Source: an uncultured bacterium (GTDB taxonomy: Bacteria; Actinomycetota; Coriobacteriia; Coriobacteriales; Coriobacteriaceae). From it: a DNA stretch of 64,000 bases. The stretch is taken from NCBI GenBank assembly GCA_905214435.1, contig CAJMMA010000002.1:1-64000 (forward strand). The letters are read 5' to 3'. Under the pieces are notes generated by a model, which was not told the DNA's origin, made no database searches, and saw nothing but the letters and a program-made list of their open reading frames with translations. Shown one piece after another: positions 18,568-26,694 of the stretch. Positions within the stretch are counted from its first letter, which is position 1; each line of letters opens with the position of its first letter. The position numbers and the translations under genes were made by a program.

Positions 18568-18587
18568 AGGTTAGCCATGGCTGACCT
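18568..18587. promoter_or_regulatory. Operator-like palindrome upstream of the metal ATPase operon
   Basis: A 20-bp near-perfect palindrome, AGGTTAGCCATGGCTGACCT (one mismatched pair). It shares the GTTAGCCATGGCT core with the site at 14849-14864. A -10-like TAAAAT lies at 18599-18604, so a bound protein would block the promoter. The AGGTTAGCC half-site resembles iron/manganese-responsive DtxR-type boxes, but with wider spacing. Confidence 0.5.
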
Positions 18588-18695
18588 AGATAGTTAGATA
18601 AAATTGAGATATTTCAAAAGCGTGCTCGAGCAAACTTGTTTACTCGGGTGCTGAGGCACCATGCCGCGTCCAATGCGGCAAAAGGGAGAAGCAAC

Positions 18696-18941
18696 ATGAA
18701 GAAGTCGACGTTCAATACCCTGCTTGTCGGTGGCGGTTTTCTGCTTGGCACAGCCGGCATCAAGCTGCTTACCAGCGCTCCGGTCAAGAATGCCTGCGTG
18801 CAGGGTATTGCGTGCGGTATGCGCATCAAGAACGGCTACCAGGACATGGTCGAGCAGGCCAAGGCTAATGTCGACGACATGGTTGCCGAGGCGGCTTACA
18901 TCACCCAGAGCGAGGCTGCTGCTGACGAGGCAGCCGAGTAA
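18696..18941 (+). CDS. DUF6110-like small protein next to the metal ATPase
   Basis: An 81-residue protein. ATG 18696 has AAAGGGAGAAG directly upstream. The N-terminal half holds a glycine-rich hydrophobic stretch (TLLVGGGFLLGTAGIKLLTS), followed by a conserved-looking VKNACVQGIACGMRIKNGYQDM with two cysteines, then an acidic tail. This looks like the DUF6110 family, small proteins commonly placed next to P1B ATPases in anaerobes; the family name is from memory and should be checked. It ends 18 bp before the ATPase. It may be a membrane-associated partner or metal chaperone; no function is proven. Confidence 0.65.
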   Translation: MKKSTFNTLLVGGGFLLGTAGIKLLTSAPVKNACVQGIACGMRIKNGYQDMVEQAKANVDDMVAEAAYITQSEAAADEAAE

Positions 18942-18959
18942 CGCTTCCAGGCACAAACT

Positions 18960-21035
18960 ATGAGATTCTCGATTATCAGCGAGATCCCCGGCAGGACCCG
19001 TCTTCAATTGGCGGGTCCTGTGCCAGAGAGCGATCTCGATGCACTTCTTAAGCTCAGCGGCGATATCGACGGCGTGCACAAGGTGCGCGTATATGGCCGT
19101 ATTGGCCAGATGGCGCTCGAATACGACGAGTCGCGCCGCGATGCCGTGCTGGCCGCCGTCGGTGCGCTCGACGCTCAGGCCATTGCCGACGCAAAGACAG
19201 GCTACGTGATGCAGCTTGAGCCACGCAAGCACAAGCTCGTTATGGATCTTGCCACACTTGTCGGCGCCCACTACGCACGTCGCTGGTTTTTGCCCACGCC
19301 CCTGCGTGCGGTGTTTGTCGTGGCCGGTTACATGACCTTTTTGCGCGCCGCCCTCCGTGAGCTCGCGCAGCCGCGCCTGACCGTTCCCGTGCTCGACGCT
19401 TCGGCCATCGGCATTTCGTTCGTCAAGCGTGATGTCGACACCGCGGGCCAGACGATGTTCCTGCTCAACGTGGGCGAGCTGCTCGAGGACTACACCCGCG
19501 CCATGAGCGAAAACGAGCTCATCAACTCGCTGCTCGATGTGCCCGACAAGGCGCAAAAGGTTGTCGGCGACACCGAGGTAAGCGTTGCCGCGACCGAGCT
19601 TGAGCCCGGCGATCTGGTCGCCGTGCGCACCGGCATGTCCATCTGCATCGACGGCGTTGTCGAGCAGGGGAGCGCTATGGTCAACCAGGCGACCCTGACC
19701 GGCGAGCCGCTGGCCGTCGAGCGCAGCGTGGGCGACGACGTGTTCGCCGGTACCGTCGTGGAAGACGGCGGCATCTTGGTGCGCGTGCGCGCCAATACGG
19801 CGCAAACCAAACTGCGCTCAATCGTCTCGCTCGTGCAGACGGCCGACTCGCTTAAGTCCGAGGGCCAGTCGCACATGGAGGACCTTGCCAACAAGATCGT
19901 CCCGTGGAACTTCCTGCTCGCGGGCCTGGTTGCGCTTACCACCCGCAGCCTTATCAAGACCTCGGCGGCGCTGATGGTCGACTACTCGTGCGCGCTCAAG
20001 CTCACGGGTTCCGTTGCCGTCATGACCGCTATGAGCGATGCTGCCAAGATGGGCGTCATGGTCAAGGGCGCGAAGTACTTTGAATCGTTTGCCAAGGCCG
20101 ACACCATTGTGTTTGATAAGACTGGCACGCTTACCGAGGCACAGCCGCGTCTTGCCTGCGTGCTCACCACCGATGGCTGGAGCGATGACGAGGTCCTGCG
20201 CCTTTCCGCTTGCTTGGAGGAGCATTTTCCGCATCCGGTGGCGCGTGCCGTGGTCAACGCCGCCCGCGAGCGCGGGCTCGAGCACCGCGAGCGCCATGCT
20301 GCGGTCGAGTACATCGTGGCGCATGGTATTGCTTCGTCCATCGAAGGGCGTCGCGCGATTATCGGCTCGGCACACTTTGTGTTTGAGGACGAGAGCGCGC
20401 AGCTCGATTCCGACATTAAGGAGCGCATTGAGTCCCAGATGCAGGGCCTGTCGCCGCTGTATCTGGCGGTCGATGGGAAGGTCGTCGGCGTGCTCGGCAT
20501 CGAAGATCCGCTCAAGGCTGGGGTCCGCGAGGCCATTGCCGACCTGCATGCGCTGGGCGTCAAGCATGTCGTTATGCTCACGGGCGATTCGGAGCGCACG
20601 GCCGAGCGCATTGCGCGAGAGGCGGGCGTCGACGAGTTTAAGGCCGAACTGCTGCCCGAGGACAAGTACGCCTATGTGGAGCGCATTAAGAGCGAGGGGC
20701 GCCATGTTGCCATGGTGGGCGACGGCGTCAACGATTCGCCGGCGCTGGGCCTGGCCGACGTGGGCTTGGCCATGGGCGGCGGAAGCGACATCGCCAAGGA
20801 GGTCGCCGATATCATCCTGACCGATACGGATCTTGCCGCAATCGTGCGCCTGCGCCGCATGAGTCAGGGCCTCATTGATCGTCTGACGAGCTCCTACTCT
20901 AAGGTGATGCTCACCAACTCAGCGCTCTTGGCGCTGGGGATCACCGGCGCGATTACCCCGCAGACGTCGTCGCTGCTGCACAACGGCTCGACGATTGCCT
21001 ACAGCCTGAGCAACGCGAAGGCTTACCTGCACTAG
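18960..21035 (+). CDS. Heavy-metal-type P1B ATPase
   Basis: Metal-transporting ATPase of 691 residues. The N-terminus is an HMA-like fold (ISEIPGRTRLQLAG) without a CxxC metal site. All P-type catalytic motifs are present: LTGEP (actuator), DKTGTL (phosphorylated Asp), HPVARAV, and MVGDGVNDSPAL. The transmembrane metal site, usually CPC or SPC, reads YSCALKL here, so the cargo cannot be assigned from the standard P1B classes. It shares its operon with the small DUF6110-like gene and has a palindromic operator candidate upstream. The start has only a weak ribosome site, consistent with translational coupling. Export of an excess transition metal is the general role of the family. Confidence 0.88.
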   Translation: MRFSIISEIPGRTRLQLAGPVPESDLDALLKLSGDIDGVHKVRVYGRIGQMALEYDESRRDAVLAAVGALDAQAIADAKTGYVMQLEPRKHKLVMDLATLVGAHYARRWFLPTPLRAVFVVAGYMTFLRAALRELAQPRLTVPVLDASAIGISFVKRDVDTAGQTMFLLNVGELLEDYTRAMSENELINSLLDVPDKAQKVVGDTEVSVAATELEPGDLVAVRTGMSICIDGVVEQGSAMVNQATLTGEPLAVERSVGDDVFAGTVVEDGGILVRVRANTAQTKLRSIVSLVQTADSLKSEGQSHMEDLANKIVPWNFLLAGLVALTTRSLIKTSAALMVDYSCALKLTGSVAVMTAMSDAAKMGVMVKGAKYFESFAKADTIVFDKTGTLTEAQPRLACVLTTDGWSDDEVLRLSACLEEHFPHPVARAVVNAARERGLEHRERHAAVEYIVAHGIASSIEGRRAIIGSAHFVFEDESAQLDSDIKERIESQMQGLSPLYLAVDGKVVGVLGIEDPLKAGVREAIADLHALGVKHVVMLTGDSERTAERIAREAGVDEFKAELLPEDKYAYVERIKSEGRHVAMVGDGVNDSPALGLADVGLAMGGGSDIAKEVADIILTDTDLAAIVRLRRMSQGLIDRLTSSYSKVMLTNSALLALGITGAITPQTSSLLHNGSTIAYSLSNAKAYLH

Positions 21036-21059
21036 CAGACGTGTTCGCCCACGTTATCT

Positions 21060-21105
21060 GGCCTGCGCCCAGACGGCATCGGTGTCGTCCGGGCGCAGGC
21101 CTTTT
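21060..21105 (+). terminator. Terminator of the P-type ATPase operon
   Basis: Perfect 11-bp arms GGCCTGCGCCC and GGGCGCAGGCC with a 20-base loop, followed by TTTT. The tail overlaps the predicted TTG start of the PIN gene. Confidence 0.8.
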
Positions 21106-21598
21106 GCGTTTGGATGCCAACGTATGGGTTGATTCGTTTTGCGTCGACCATGCCGAGTCGCTTGCCGCGCGTGCGTTTATTGGGCGGGCGACGGAATCGG
21201 GCGCAACGTTGTTCTTTCCGGTGCATATCGCCAAGGACGTGCTGTACGTTGTCCAACACGAGCTGAAGCGTAGCGTTCTTGCCAGCGGGGGAGCGCTCGA
21301 CGAGGCGTCTGCCCGTGCAATTGGCGATGCGGCGCTGGCGTTTGTTCGGAACATGACCGAAAACGCCACGGCCGTGGGCGCAGATGCGTCGGACCTTTGG
21401 CTGGCCGACAAATACTTAGCGCTCCATCGCGATTACGAAGACAACTTGGTGCTCGCCGCGTGCAAGCGCGCGCAGGTCGATTACTTGGTAACTAACGATC
21501 GCAAGCTGCTCGAACATGCCGATCTTGCAGCAAAGACACCTCGTCAAATGATGCCGATTCTTGCTTTGGCCGAACGCGGCGGCGCGGCTATCGGTTGA
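21104..21598 (+). CDS. PIN-domain protein without visible antitoxin
   Basis: Putative Mg-dependent ribonuclease of about 164 residues. The PIN fold is suggested by the first acidic strand LDANVWVDSF near the N-terminus and the C-terminal block DYEDNLVLAACKRAQVDYLVTND, where the conserved Asp/Glu residues of the active site normally lie. No ATG fits: TTG 21104 (or TTG 21110) gives a PIN-like N-terminus, but it sits in the T-tract of the preceding terminator. A GTG at 21041 would add 21 residues of hairpin-encoded sequence. No antitoxin gene is adjacent. It might be an orphan toxin, a solitary RNase, or a truncated remnant. Confidence 0.65.
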   Translation: MRLDANVWVDSFCVDHAESLAARAFIGRATESGATLFFPVHIAKDVLYVVQHELKRSVLASGGALDEASARAIGDAALAFVRNMTENATAVGADASDLWLADKYLALHRDYEDNLVLAACKRAQVDYLVTNDRKLLEHADLAAKTPRQMMPILALAERGGAAIG

Positions 21599-21610
21599 CG
21601 CGAACTGTTT

Positions 21611-21647
21611 GCGGGCCTCTTGGACGACGATGCGCCAAGGGACCCGC
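21611..21647. terminator. Bidirectional hairpin between convergent genes
   Basis: The arms GCGGGCCTCTTGG and CCAAGGGACCCGC pair with two G-T contacts. It lies between the PIN gene and the minus-strand gene ending at 21657. On the minus strand no long T-run follows. Confidence 0.5.
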
Positions 21648-21656
21648 GTCTGCTAT

Positions 21657-22091
21657 TTACAAAAGCTCGGCCTTAATGGCGGGACTTTCTGCGAGCTGTT
21701 CGGCTGCCTTTTCGTCGGAGCTGTCGAGTGCTGCCAGGCTGCGGTAGACCCACTCGTTGACCTGGGTGTTCTTGACGCCTGCGGTCTGCATGAGGGCACC
21801 TACCTCGCGGATTGCTGCGAGCAGATCGGCTTTGGGACCCGCGAGCTCGACCTCGATACCGTGGTAGGCGGTCACGCCACGGTTCTCGCTCACGTGGTCG
21901 ATAAAGCCCTCGACGGACTCAAGCTGCTGGGCAAGAGCTGCATCATCGTCAGCGTCCAGCGCGACGAGTGCATTCGATACCGTGAGAGCGGGATGTCCGC
22001 AGGGGACAAAGCCTTCGATGACATCCATAGCTTCGGTAATGGTTGAGCCCAGGCCTGCGAGGGCATCGACGAGTTGCTGCTTGGTATCCAT
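21657..22091 (-). CDS. Hypothetical protein, 144 residues
   Basis: I do not recognise a family. The ATG at 22091 has an AAAGGA ribosome site on the minus strand. The protein is acidic, alanine-rich and mostly helical (VDALAGLGSTITEAMDVIEGF; LESVEGFIDHVSENRG), with a single cysteine in VPCGHPAL and a beta-prone AYHGIEVELAGPKADLL in the middle. No signal peptide or membrane segment is visible, so it is probably a soluble cytoplasmic protein. It is divergent from tmRNA and convergent with the PIN gene, so it stands alone as a transcription unit. Confidence 0.7.
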   Translation of the reverse strand: MDTKQQLVDALAGLGSTITEAMDVIEGFVPCGHPALTVSNALVALDADDDAALAQQLESVEGFIDHVSENRGVTAYHGIEVELAGPKADLLAAIREVGALMQTAGVKNTQVNEWVYRSLAALDSSDEKAAEQLAESPAIKAELL

Positions 22092-22330
22092 AACGGTCCT
22101 TTCGACGGGTCAATTTTGCTTGGCGAAAATATACGTGACGCGATCGGTAACAAAAGTGCGAAGTGCGGCGCACATTGGGGTCTTCACAGCTCGTGCATAG
22201 AACAGCTGTCCGCTTTCAGAACGTGGTAAGATAACACTCCACAAGCGGGGCTCGCCCCGTATGTTCCTTGAAAAGTCGACGGTTATCGGGTGTTTGCAGG
22301 CCCGATACCATCCAGACTTTCCCAACATTC

Positions 22331-22694
22331 GGGGGCGACTGGTTTCGACACGATAGCTCTGAGAGAGGAAGCAAGCCGAGGTCTCCTCGCCTCGTTAAAC
22401 AGGGGTACCGTCAAATTGAATTGACAACAACTCTTCTTTTGAGCCTATGGCTCTCGCTGCTTAATTTATAGCGGCGCGTCAACCCGGTGATTTCCCCGAC
22501 ACCGGCGCGACGTCATTTTAGGGGAATGCTCCTGCGCACGTAATCGGTATGGCGCGGGCTAAGACCGAACCGGTTAGGACGTCGCGAGCGTGTCGCTGCG
22601 CGCAAGGCGTCCGAGACTAAACCAGCGACTGAGCTTGGAGATGCCAATCAGGGGGCTTTCGTGGACCGGAGTTCGATTCTCCGCGCCTCCACCA
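22331..22694 (+). ncRNA. ssrA: Transfer-messenger RNA (tmRNA)
   Basis: Rescues stalled ribosomes and tags the unfinished protein. The 5' end GGGGGCGACTGGTTTCGACA and the 3' end with T-arm GAGTTCGATTCTCC and CGCCTCC-ACCA form the tRNA-like domain; GGGGGCG pairs with CGCCTCC, and CCA is encoded. The reading frame for the tag ends in DNNSSFEPMALAA (22423-22461) with stop TAA 22462. This ALAA end is the usual protease signal. The codon just before GAC would be ATT, so the exact resume codon is not certain. A strong terminator follows. Confidence 0.97.
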
Positions 22695-22702
22695 TAAGTA
22701 AC

Positions 22703-22737
22703 AGGCAGGTAGAGAAGTGTCTCTACCTGCCTTTTTA
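22703..22737 (+). terminator. tmRNA terminator
   Basis: The perfect 13-bp stem AGGCAGGTAGAGA/TCTCTACCTGCCT with a 4-base loop is followed by a run of T. Confidence 0.93.
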
Positions 22738-22748
22738 TTGTTTACAGA

Positions 22749-22786
22749 TACCGCGGAGAATCGAACTCTGTGCAGGGCGCGAGCGT
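22749..22786. repeat. Direct repeat copy 1 with inverted tmRNA T-arm fragment
   Basis: 38 bases, repeated at 22959-22996 with two differences. Its segment CGCGGAGAATCGAACTC (22752-22768) is the exact reverse complement of the tmRNA T-arm and acceptor region. This suggests remnants of an integration event at ssrA or of a lost tRNA-like gene. Confidence 0.7.
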
Positions 22787-22958
22787 TAAGCAAACGCGGA
22801 GCGTTTGTAGCGAGCGGGCGAGGACGCCGACAGGCGGCCGAAGCCGGTGCGGATTTGCGAAGCAAATACGCGGATTCTCCGCGCAATGCTTCAGCCAGAT
22901 ATAGATGCGATGCCGATTAAGCTCCGGCTGCCCATGCCCCGCTTCAACGCAAGCCCCG

Positions 22959-22996
22959 TACCGCGGAGAATCGGACTCTGTGCAGGGCGCGGGCGT
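22959..22996. repeat. Direct repeat copy 2 with inverted tmRNA T-arm fragment
   Basis: Partner of the copy at 22749-22786. The T-arm-like part has one base changed (CGCGGAGAATCGGACTC). Confidence 0.7.
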
Positions 22997-23051
22997 AAAG
23001 AAAACGCCTTGGCAACGCAGGCCGGGACATACTTTCCCAATGGTAGCCCAG

Positions 23052-23163
23052 GCGGAAAGCGCATCCCGGAATCCGCGCTCAGACTGGGACGTAGTTTCCG
23101 GATGGCGCCTCAAGCGGAAAGCGCATCCCGGAATCCCGCCTCAAACTGGGATACACTTTCCGC
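23052..23163. repeat. Two tandem 62-bp palindromic units
   Basis: Each unit begins GCGGAAAGCGCATCCC and ends in a near-complementary arm (GGGACGTAGTTTCCG in the first, GGGATACACTTTCCGC in the second), so each can fold as a hairpin of about 50 bases. A more decayed third half-unit precedes them. This REP-like block fills the 554-bp gap after tmRNA together with the direct repeats; no gene is supported there. Confidence 0.75.
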
Positions 23164-23248
23164 TTCACCTGCCGCCTCGAAAAACCCACGCGCTCGCCAT
23201 CCCAAAACTGGGTAGAAGAAGGCCAAAACGCAATCGCAGGAGGTCAAT

Positions 23249-24127
23249 ATGACTGCAGAAGATAAGGCAAAGAACGCCGGCAAGGTCGCGCTCGTCCTGG
23301 AGGGCGGTAGTTTTCGCGGGCAGTTTACCGCGGGCGTGCTCGACGTTCTCATGGAGGCCGGCGTCGAGATTCCGGCTGTCTACGGTGTATCGGCCGGCGC
23401 CCTCAACGGCGTGAACTACAAGTCGCACCAGATCGGCCGTGCCAACCGCATCAACCTGGCTTTCTGCAACGACAGCCGCTTCATGGGCGCCGCGTCGTTT
23501 GCGTCCACGGGCTCTATCGTTGGCTACGACTTTATCTTTAACGACGTCCAAGACCGTCTGGATCCCTTTGACAACGAGACGTTCGACGCGAGCCCCATCG
23601 AGATGTACGCCGTCGCGACGGACATGCTCTTTGGAACCGCCACGTACCTGCCGGTCAAAAGCGCCGTGCTCGATCTCGACGCTGTGCGCGCATCGACGTC
23701 GCTGCCGCTGGTGACGCCGCCGGTCGAGATTGACAGGCACAAATACGTCGACGGCGGTGTGGCCGATTCGGTTCCTATCGAGCACGTGCTGGAGGAGGCG
23801 GGCTTCGATCGCGCGGTTGTCATTGTCACGCAGGACCGCTCGTACGAGAAAAAGCCCTACGAGTTTATGCCTGCCGCGCGCGCCCGCTATGCCGACTACC
23901 CCTATCTGCTCGAGGCTATCGAGACGCGCCACGACCGTTACAACATCCAGCGCATGCACCTGTGGAAGTATGAGCGCGAGGGCCGTGCGTTGGTCGTCGC
24001 TCCGCAAAAGCCGGTCGAGGTCGGCCATGTCGAGCACGATTCGGCAAAGCTTTTGGACCTGTATATCCAGGGCCGTCAGGAGGCAAAGCGTCTGCTCGCG
24101 GAAATCCAAGAGTTCGTTGAGCGCTAA
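23249..24127 (+). CDS. Patatin-like phospholipase
   Basis: Putative lipid acyl hydrolase of 292 residues (RssA/YjjU type). ATG 23249 follows CAGGAGG. The catalytic parts are visible: oxyanion glycine loop LEGGSFRGQF (about 17-26), nucleophile elbow GVSAG with Ser at about residue 50, and the catalytic Asp in YVDGGVADSVPIEH (about 168). No signal peptide or membrane anchor is seen, which suggests a cytoplasmic enzyme. It is a single-gene unit upstream of the ribosomal protein operon. The substrate in vivo is unknown; phospholipid or lysophospholipid turnover is the family norm. Confidence 0.9.
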   Translation: MTAEDKAKNAGKVALVLEGGSFRGQFTAGVLDVLMEAGVEIPAVYGVSAGALNGVNYKSHQIGRANRINLAFCNDSRFMGAASFASTGSIVGYDFIFNDVQDRLDPFDNETFDASPIEMYAVATDMLFGTATYLPVKSAVLDLDAVRASTSLPLVTPPVEIDRHKYVDGGVADSVPIEHVLEEAGFDRAVVIVTQDRSYEKKPYEFMPAARARYADYPYLLEAIETRHDRYNIQRMHLWKYEREGRALVVAPQKPVEVGHVEHDSAKLLDLYIQGRQEAKRLLAEIQEFVER

Positions 24128-24226
24128 CGACGGCGAACCCTCAAAAAATGGCAACAGCTAAAGAGCTGGAAAATCACGGCTCGTGGATGACATGTGCAGA
24201 AACTCTGGTCGGAGCCAAAATACCTG

Positions 24227-24254
24227 TTGACTCGTACGGCGAGCGGGGTAATAT
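24227..24254 (+). promoter_or_regulatory. Promoter of rplM-rpsI
   Basis: TTGACT (-35), a 16-base spacer and TAATAT (-10) lie about 70 bp before the rplM start. The leader between them could carry a regulatory fold, but none is clear. Confidence 0.65.
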
Positions 24255-24320
24255 GGACGGGTTACTTGCAGAGCCCCGTGAATCTCTGTAACAACACGTA
24301 CTGTACATGGAGGAGTCTAA

Positions 24321-24764
24321 GTGATTTCGAAATCGACTCACTACGCCAAGCAGGGCGAGGTCCAGCGCAACTGGGTTCTCGTCGACGCCGATGGTGCTGT
24401 CCTGGGCCGTCTTGCCACCCAGATCGCAATGATCCTGCGCGGTAAGAACAAGCCCCAGTTCACGCCCAACAGCGACTGCGGCGACTTCGTTGTCGTCATC
24501 AACGCCGATAAGGTCCAGCTTACCGGTAACAAGGCCGACACGAAGACCTATTATCGCCACAGCGGCTACAACGGCGGCCTCAAGGCTGAGAGCTTCCGCC
24601 AGGCTATGGAGAAGCACCCGGAGAAGGTCATCGAGCGCGCCGTTCGCGGTATGCTGCCCAAGACCACCCTCGGCCGTGCCCAGATGACCAAGCTTAAGGT
24701 CTACGCTGGTGCCGAGCATCCGCATGCTGCCCAGAACCCCACGAAGATTGAGCTGGAGGCTTAA
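24321..24764 (+). CDS. rplM: 50S ribosomal protein L13
   Basis: Large-subunit ribosomal protein of 147 residues, needed early in assembly. The start is GTG 24321 with GGAGG eight bases upstream. Family features include WVLVDADGAVLGRLATQIA, the signature region FVVVINADKVQLTGNKADTKTYYRHSGYNGGLK and AVRGMLPKTTLGRAQMTKLKVYAGAEHPH. rpsI follows after 2 bp, the usual L13-S9 operon. Confidence 0.98.
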   Translation: MISKSTHYAKQGEVQRNWVLVDADGAVLGRLATQIAMILRGKNKPQFTPNSDCGDFVVVINADKVQLTGNKADTKTYYRHSGYNGGLKAESFRQAMEKHPEKVIERAVRGMLPKTTLGRAQMTKLKVYAGAEHPHAAQNPTKIELEA

Positions 24765-24766
24765 AG

Positions 24767-25162
<396 letters not shown>

Positions 25163-25192
25163 GGTTTTATCTCCTTTCGAGATACAATGTAC

Positions 25193-25236
25193 AAGCGGGG
25201 CCTGCCGATTCCTCGGCGGGTCCCGCTTTTCTTTTT
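25193..25236 (+). terminator. Terminator of rplM-rpsI
   Basis: The stem AAGCGGGGCCTGCCGA/TCGGCGGGTCCCGCTT (one mismatch) with a 4-base loop is followed by TTTCTTTTT. Confidence 0.9.
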
Positions 25237-25285
25237 CGACTAGGGCGGGCGGTTGTATATCGCCTGCTAGGGAAGGAGCGATCCT

Positions 25286-26623
25286 ATGCCCCAGAACATC
25301 TTCGGTACCGACGGCGTCCGTGGCGTCGCCAATGCCGACCTCTCGTGCGACCTCGCGTTTCGCCTGGGCCGCGCGGCGACCAAGTTCCTTGGCCCGGACA
25401 TCTGCATCGGCCGCGACACACGCCTTTCGGGTACCATGCTCGAGAGTGCTCTGACCGCTGGCATTATGGCAGAGGGCGGCCGTCCGCATTGCTGCGGCGT
25501 TATCCCTACGCCGGCCGTGGCGCTGCTCACCGTCCGAAACGAGCTCGACGGCGGCATCGTCATCTCCGCTTCGCATAATCCGCCGGAGTTCAACGGCATC
25601 AAGTTCTTTAGCCGCAAGGGCATGAAGCTTCCCGATGCTGTCGAGGAAGAGATCAGCGCCTGGGTCATGTCCGAGGAGGCCATGGCTGCCGACACGCTGC
25701 CGACCGGCGCCTGTGTGGGTCACATCATCAAGATGAAAGACGCCCGCAAGGCCTATGTCGATCATGCCATCAGCACGCTCGACGGCCTTAAGCTCGATGG
25801 CCTGGTTGTTGCCGTCGACTGCGGTCACGGTGCTTCCTGCCAGACCACGCCCGCTGCGCTGCAGCGCCTGGGCGCCACGGTCCATGCCATCAACACCGAT
25901 TACTGCGGCACCGACATTAACGTTGAGTGCGGCTCCACTCACCTTGAGCCCCTGCGCGAGCTCGTGCTGCGCACCCACGCCGATATCGGCCTGGCCCACG
26001 ACGGCGACGCCGACCGCGTGCTGTTCGTCGACGGCGAGGGCAATGAGATCGACGGTGACTACATCCTGGCTATCTGCGGTTCTGACCTCGCCGCCCGCGG
26101 CAAGCTCGCCAACTCCGAGATCGTCTCGACCGTCATGTGCAACCTTGGCTTCTCCATCGCTATGAAGGAGCAGGGCTTCGAGATGGTTCAGACCGCCGTG
26201 GGTGACCGCTACGTTTTGGAGCGCATGCTCGCGGATGGCGCCGTCATCGGCGGCGAACAGTCCGGCCACATCATCTTCCTGGAGCACAACACCACCGGTG
26301 ACGGCCTGGTGACGGCTCTGCAGCTGCTGGCCGTGCTCAAGCGCACCGGTCGTACCCTCACCGATCTTGCCGGCATCATGAAGAAGTACCCGCAGGTACT
26401 CGTCAACGTGCATTCCGACAACAAGGCCGGCCTGGACGATTGCCAGCCCATTTGGGACGCCGTCGCGGCCGCCGAGAAGGAGCTTGACGGCCGCGGCCGC
26501 ATTCTGGTGCGCCCGAGCGGTACCGAGCCGCTGGTCCGTGTTATGGCCGAGGCGGAGACGCACGAGCTCACTCAGCGTGTTGTCGACGACATCGTCGAGG
26601 TTGTCAAGCGCGAACTTCCCTAA
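25286..26623 (+). CDS. glmM: Phosphoglucosamine mutase
   Basis: Converts glucosamine-6-phosphate to glucosamine-1-phosphate on the way to UDP-GlcNAc and peptidoglycan. It has 445 residues, the usual length. ATG 25286 follows GGAAGGAGCG. Visible motifs are FGTDGVRG at the N-terminus, the phosphoserine loop ISASHNPPEFNG (about 94-105), the metal loop DGDADR (about 236-241), the substrate loop GGEQSGHIIF and the phosphate-binding RPSGTEPLVRV near the C-terminus. The nearby nagB acts on the same substrate in the opposite, catabolic sense. Confidence 0.97.
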   Translation: MPQNIFGTDGVRGVANADLSCDLAFRLGRAATKFLGPDICIGRDTRLSGTMLESALTAGIMAEGGRPHCCGVIPTPAVALLTVRNELDGGIVISASHNPPEFNGIKFFSRKGMKLPDAVEEEISAWVMSEEAMAADTLPTGACVGHIIKMKDARKAYVDHAISTLDGLKLDGLVVAVDCGHGASCQTTPAALQRLGATVHAINTDYCGTDINVECGSTHLEPLRELVLRTHADIGLAHDGDADRVLFVDGEGNEIDGDYILAICGSDLAARGKLANSEIVSTVMCNLGFSIAMKEQGFEMVQTAVGDRYVLERMLADGAVIGGEQSGHIIFLEHNTTGDGLVTALQLLAVLKRTGRTLTDLAGIMKKYPQVLVNVHSDNKAGLDDCQPIWDAVAAAEKELDGRGRILVRPSGTEPLVRVMAEAETHELTQRVVDDIVEVVKRELP

Positions 26624-26694
26624 TGGTCAAAAACGGGTGCCAAGTGGTAAACTGTTAAAGCTATTTTGATTGATTGGTATGTCCGAGGGGGAGC

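Noticed and set aside
21657..22091. Hypothetical 144-residue gene as antitoxin of the PIN protein
   Set aside because: It is convergent, has its own start with a good ribosome site, lacks a DNA-binding motif and is larger than usual antitoxins.
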